Of a DNA stretch of 64,000 nt, positions 61,244 to 64,000 are shown piece after piece. A model generated the notes under the pieces. That model worked only from the letters and a program-made list of their open reading frames with translations, was not told the DNA's origin and did not search any database. This stretch comes from Luteimicrobium subarcticum (GTDB taxonomy: Bacteria; Actinomycetota; Actinomycetes; Actinomycetales; Cellulomonadaceae): contig NZ_PGTZ01000013.1 in the NCBI RefSeq assembly GCF_002798015.1, positions 1 through 64,000 on the forward strand, in the 5' to 3' direction. Both the position numbers and the translations under genes were made by a program. How positions within the stretch are numbered: the first letter of the stretch is position 1; each line of letters begins with the position of its first letter.

Positions 61244-61284
61244 GTCAGAAACCGATTGCTGAAGCGCGGCGTCCTCGTTAGCGT
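61244..61284 (+). promoter_or_regulatory. Promoter and operator of the secreted GH28-type gene
   Basis: TTGCTG (61256-61261) and TAGCGT (61279-61284) are 17 bases apart. The operator-like GTCAGAAACCGATTGCT (61244-61260) overlaps the -35 box and matches the site at 56000-56016 in 15 of 17 bases. Two related CGAGAAA-containing elements lie just upstream (61214-61224 and 61235-61244). Confidence 0.65.
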
Positions 61285-61333
61285 CGAGGCTGCGGGCAAC
61301 GTCGCCCGCCGTCTCGATGGAGGACCACCCCAG

Positions 61334-63397
61334 ATGCACCGTTCACGGCGGACGTCGCTGGTCGCGACGCTCGGAGCCCTCACCCTCGCCGGGAGCCTCG
61401 TCGCGGCCGTCCCGGCCACCGCCCTCGCGGCGCAGCCCGGAGCCGCGACCACCCTCGCCCGGCTGTCCGACCCGACCTGCACCACCGACGCCACCGGCGC
61501 CGTCGGCGCCGGCGCACTCACCCCGAGCAACCTCTGCGTGCCCGGTGCCGCGACCGACGCCAGCAGCACGCTGCTCGTCTGGAACAAGGCCGAGTCGACC
61601 CAGGTCACCGACTACGTCGTCTACCAGGACGGCAGGTCCCTCGGGCGCTCGTCAGCCAACGCCGAGGAGCACACGCCCTCGCAGCGGTACGTCGACACCT
61701 TCTCCGCGAACGACGCCGACGGCTGGCACGTGCAGGTGCAGAACCACAGCTTCAAGGTCACCGGTCTCAAGCCGCTGCACTCCTACACCTTCACCGTCCG
61801 GGCCGTCCTCGCCGACGGCCGGCTCTCGGCACCGTCCGACGCGATCCGCGTCACCACCGCGTGGCAGGGCCCCCGCATCACCGTCACGTCGTGGCCGTTC
61901 CGGGCCGTCGGCGACGGCACGACCCTGAGCACGAAGGCCATCCAGGCCGCGATCGACGTCTGCGTGATCCCCGGCTGCACCGTCGTCATCCCGAAGGGCA
62001 CGTTCAGGACCGGCGCGCTGTTCCTGCACAGCGACATGACGCTCGAGCTCGCGCAGGGCGCCCGACTGCTCGGCTCCGACGACTGGGCCGACTACCCCGT
62101 CACGAAGGGCTACTACCTCTACCCCGTGCCGACGCCCACGCCCACGGACGCGAGCTGGACCGCCTACCTGCGCCCGCCGTCGCTCCTCAACGTGCGCCCC
62201 CGCGACCTCGGCAAGAGCGCGACGAGCCGCGAGCCCGGCGACGTGGCGCGCAACGTGCGCGTCGTCGGCCCCGGCACGATCGACGGCGACGGTTGGAAGC
62301 GGACCGCCACCGGCGCCACCACCGACGAGACCGGCGCCACGCTGCCCGACTACGTCGCGTCGAGCGCCGCGAAGGTCGCGACCGACGGCATCCTCGCCGC
62401 GAACCAGACCGAGCACGCCCGCGCGACCATCGACACCATGCCGGGCATCCTCAACCGGCCCGAGACCGTGAGTGACTCGTCGGTCTACGGCCAGTACCGG
62501 TCGAGCATCGCGACCTTCATCGGCGTCGACGGGCTGTACCTCGACGGGTTCACCGTCGAGAACCCCGCGTTCCACGGGCTGATGATCCTCGACTCGTCCG
62601 ACGTGGGCGTCTACGGCACCCGCAACACGACGTTCGACACCAACAACGGCGACGCCATCGAGCTCGGCGGCACCGAGCGGGCCGTCGTCGCGAACAACTT
62701 CTTCGACGCGGGCGACGACGTCGTCAACTTCGCTGCCGGCCAGGGCACCTACGGCGCGCAGGGCCGGTCGACCGGCGACACGTGGATCTTCGGCAACTAC
62801 GTGCGCCGCGGGCACGGTGGCATCGCGATCGGCAGCCACACCGCCGCGTGGGTGCACGACGTCCTCGCCGAGGACAACGTCTTCTACAAGACCGAGACGG
62901 GTGCGCTGCGCATGAAGTCGACGTCCGACATGAACGGCGGCGCGAAGGACGTCGTGTTCCGCGACAGCGCCGCCGCGTGCCTCAAGACGAGCGCCGTCAT
63001 CGCGACGCTCAGCTACTCGCTCTCACCGTCCGGGTACGTGGCCGGCGGCTCCGCGACGTTCCAGGGCATCCGGGTCCAGGACGTCAGCGTCGACGGCAAC
63101 AGCACGTCGACGTGCGGCATGGCGGCGAGCACGTCCAAGCCCGTGCTCGACATCGAGGCCGGTCCGGCCATCGACGCCGACCCGATCGGGCCGTTCACGT
63201 TCGACGACGTGCGGTTCCGCAACGTGAACGCGACGGGCATCCAGGGTCTGGTCGGGTCGACGTTCCAGGACGTGTGCTTCGCGAGCGTCCTCGGGAACGC
63301 TAACCCGTGGAAGCTGGACGAGTTCTCCACGGGGAACACGTTCACGAACGTGTCGCCCGCACCGGGAGAAGGCGGGCCCACGAGCACTTGCCGCTGA
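61334..63397 (+). CDS. Secreted GH28-type exo-polygalacturonase with N-terminal Fn3 domain
   Basis: The 687-residue protein has a signal peptide (about residues 1-33, ending TALAAQP), a fibronectin-III-like domain (about 70-178: TLLVWNKAESTQVTDYVVYQDG, LHSYTFTVRAV), and a beta-helix. GH28 residues are visible: NGDAIE with Asp440, GDDVVNF with Asp461 and Asp462, GHGG with His494, and RMK with Arg526 and Lys528. The layout resembles the PehX exo-poly-alpha-galacturonosidase of plant pathogens. It would release short galacturonides outside the cell. It has its own promoter and the shared operator. The ATG follows GGAGGA. Confidence 0.85.
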   Translation: MHRSRRTSLVATLGALTLAGSLVAAVPATALAAQPGAATTLARLSDPTCTTDATGAVGAGALTPSNLCVPGAATDASSTLLVWNKAESTQVTDYVVYQDGRSLGRSSANAEEHTPSQRYVDTFSANDADGWHVQVQNHSFKVTGLKPLHSYTFTVRAVLADGRLSAPSDAIRVTTAWQGPRITVTSWPFRAVGDGTTLSTKAIQAAIDVCVIPGCTVVIPKGTFRTGALFLHSDMTLELAQGARLLGSDDWADYPVTKGYYLYPVPTPTPTDASWTAYLRPPSLLNVRPRDLGKSATSREPGDVARNVRVVGPGTIDGDGWKRTATGATTDETGATLPDYVASSAAKVATDGILAANQTEHARATIDTMPGILNRPETVSDSSVYGQYRSSIATFIGVDGLYLDGFTVENPAFHGLMILDSSDVGVYGTRNTTFDTNNGDAIELGGTERAVVANNFFDAGDDVVNFAAGQGTYGAQGRSTGDTWIFGNYVRRGHGGIAIGSHTAAWVHDVLAEDNVFYKTETGALRMKSTSDMNGGAKDVVFRDSAAACLKTSAVIATLSYSLSPSGYVAGGSATFQGIRVQDVSVDGNSTSTCGMAASTSKPVLDIEAGPAIDADPIGPFTFDDVRFRNVNATGIQGLVGSTFQDVCFASVLGNANPWKLDEFSTGNTFTNVSPAPGEGGPTSTCR

Positions 63398-63427
63398 CCG
63401 AGAGCAGCGGGAGGGGCGATGCCGACG

Positions 63428-63467
63428 CGCCCCGCGCACGGGCCACACCCGGTCCGTGCGCGGGGCG
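63428..63467. terminator. Bidirectional terminator
   Basis: A perfect 14-bp stem (63428-63441 with 63454-63467) lies between convergent genes ending at 63397 and 63498. Confidence 0.8.
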
Positions 63468-63497
63468 TCGTCGTGCGCGCCGCCATGCGGGGAACGC

Positions 63498-63899
63498 TCA
63501 GGCAGCCAGCGCGAGACCGCCGTACCGGCCGGTCGACGGGGTGCGGGCCGGGGCGTGCTCGAGCCGGTGGACGACGTCGCGCAGCACGGCGGAGAGCGGG
63601 GCGTCGAGCGCGTCGCACAGCGCGACCACGACCTCCGACGACGGTTCCTTGCGGCCGCGCTCGACCTCCGACACGTACGCCACCGACAGGCGGGCCCGCT
63701 CGGCCACGTCGACGAGCCGCAGCCCGAGGTCGTCCCGTCGGCGCCGGAGCTCGGCGCCGAGGGCGTCGCGCAGCAGCGGCGGCGCCGTCGTCCCCGTGCC
63801 CGTGCGGGGCAGGACGGGTGGGGCCGTGGACGTCGGTGCGGGCGGGGCGGCGGGTGTCGTGGGCACCGGGCGGAGGACCGCCCTCCGGGCGTCGTGCAT
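63498..63899 (-). CDS. XRE-type regulator, ClgR-like
   Basis: The 133-residue protein has a Pro/Thr-rich N-terminus (about 40 residues) and a helix-turn-helix domain (about 45-110): GAELRRRRDDLGLRLVDVAERARLSVAYVSEVERGRKEPSSEVVVALCDALDAPLSAVLRDV in pieces. The core VSEVERGRKEPSSE is close to ClgR, the activator of Clp protease genes in actinobacteria. The start follows AGGGGGAG. ClgR is normally turned over by Clp through a C-terminal degron; the tail GLALAA here fits that pattern. Targets cannot be judged from the window. Confidence 0.8.
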   Translation of the reverse strand: MHDARRAVLRPVPTTPAAPPAPTSTAPPVLPRTGTGTTAPPLLRDALGAELRRRRDDLGLRLVDVAERARLSVAYVSEVERGRKEPSSEVVVALCDALDAPLSAVLRDVVHRLEHAPARTPSTGRYGGLALAA

Positions 63900-63954
63900 G
63901 GTGGCTCCCCCTGTGCTGGTGCGGATGTGGGCGGTGGTCCTGGCTCTTCCCAGC

Positions 63955-63960
63955 ACGCTA
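63955..63960 (-). promoter_or_regulatory. Possible -10 box for the ClgR-like gene
   Basis: TAGCGT on the minus strand lies about 55 bases before the start codon. No convincing -35 box was found. Confidence 0.35.
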
Positions 63961-64000
63961 GCCCGCGGTCGCGCGGTGCGGCGCGTGCTGCGTTGCGCCC

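Overview
The window is 64 kb of very GC-rich DNA. GTG starts are common, stop and start codons often overlap by four bases (ATGA or GTGA), and several genes appear leaderless, with a TAnnnT -10 box 6-7 bases before the start codon. A mycothiol-dependent enzyme, a deazaflavin-type oxidoreductase, and two carbohydrate importers without their own ATPase all point to an actinomycete. The density of secreted polysaccharide hydrolases suggests a Cellulomonas-like or related Micrococcales plant-litter degrader. The genus is inference. No rRNA, tRNA, IS element, phage gene or CRISPR array was seen.

Layout. 0.2-9.8 kb: AI-2E-type membrane protein, MMPL transporter, a heterodimer-like ABC exporter pair, and an ECF sigma factor with a membrane-anchored partner. 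9.8-14.2 kb: divergent DoxX/HxlR pair, secreted esterase, deazaflavin-type oxidoreductase, then a fluoride riboswitch ahead of a universal stress protein and two crcB fluoride channels. 14.3-18.5 kb: a tightly overlapped MoxR-DUF58-DUF4129 operon. 18.5-21.4 kb: phosphotransferase and small proteins. 21.5-27.3 kb: a large secreted GH3 enzyme with reversed domain order, divergent from a ROK regulator and a MarR-like gene. 27.3-32.5 kb: LacI regulator divergent from malEFG-type importer genes, with a perfect palindrome overlapping the -35 box. 32.5-46.6 kb: a reductase-family protein, SDR, GH87-like beta-helix enzyme, chitinase, MBL-fold protein, CorA, TetR/MFS pair, GH13 alpha-glucosidase, Gfo/Idh oxidoreductase and a GAF/SpoIIE phosphatase.

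46.6-63.4 kb is a pectin/galacturonate locus. On the minus strand two sugar permeases, a binding lipoprotein, KduD, KduI, a GH105 unsaturated uronyl hydrolase, UxaC and UxaB run as one likely operon. Divergently, a LacI regulator fused to a DUF6807 (PmoA-like) domain leads UxaA and a cytoplasmic GH28 polygalacturonase. A secreted GH28-type exo-enzyme with its own promoter follows. The secreted enzyme would release (oligo)galacturonides, the ABC importer would bring them in, GH28 and GH105 would cut them in the cytoplasm, and UxaC-UxaB-UxaA and KduI-KduD would carry both the saturated and the unsaturated ends to 2-keto-3-deoxygluconate. KDG kinase, KDPG aldolase and the transport ATPase are not in the window.

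The most interesting points are the LacI-DUF6807 fusion and a 17-base operator-like sequence (15/17 identical) shared by the importer promoter and the secreted GH28 promoter, with a related site at the regulator's own promoter. Next are the fluoride riboswitch placed ahead of a universal stress protein gene, and several promoter/operator arrangements that can be read directly from the sequence. The last 100 bases hold only the upstream region of a ClgR-like regulator.
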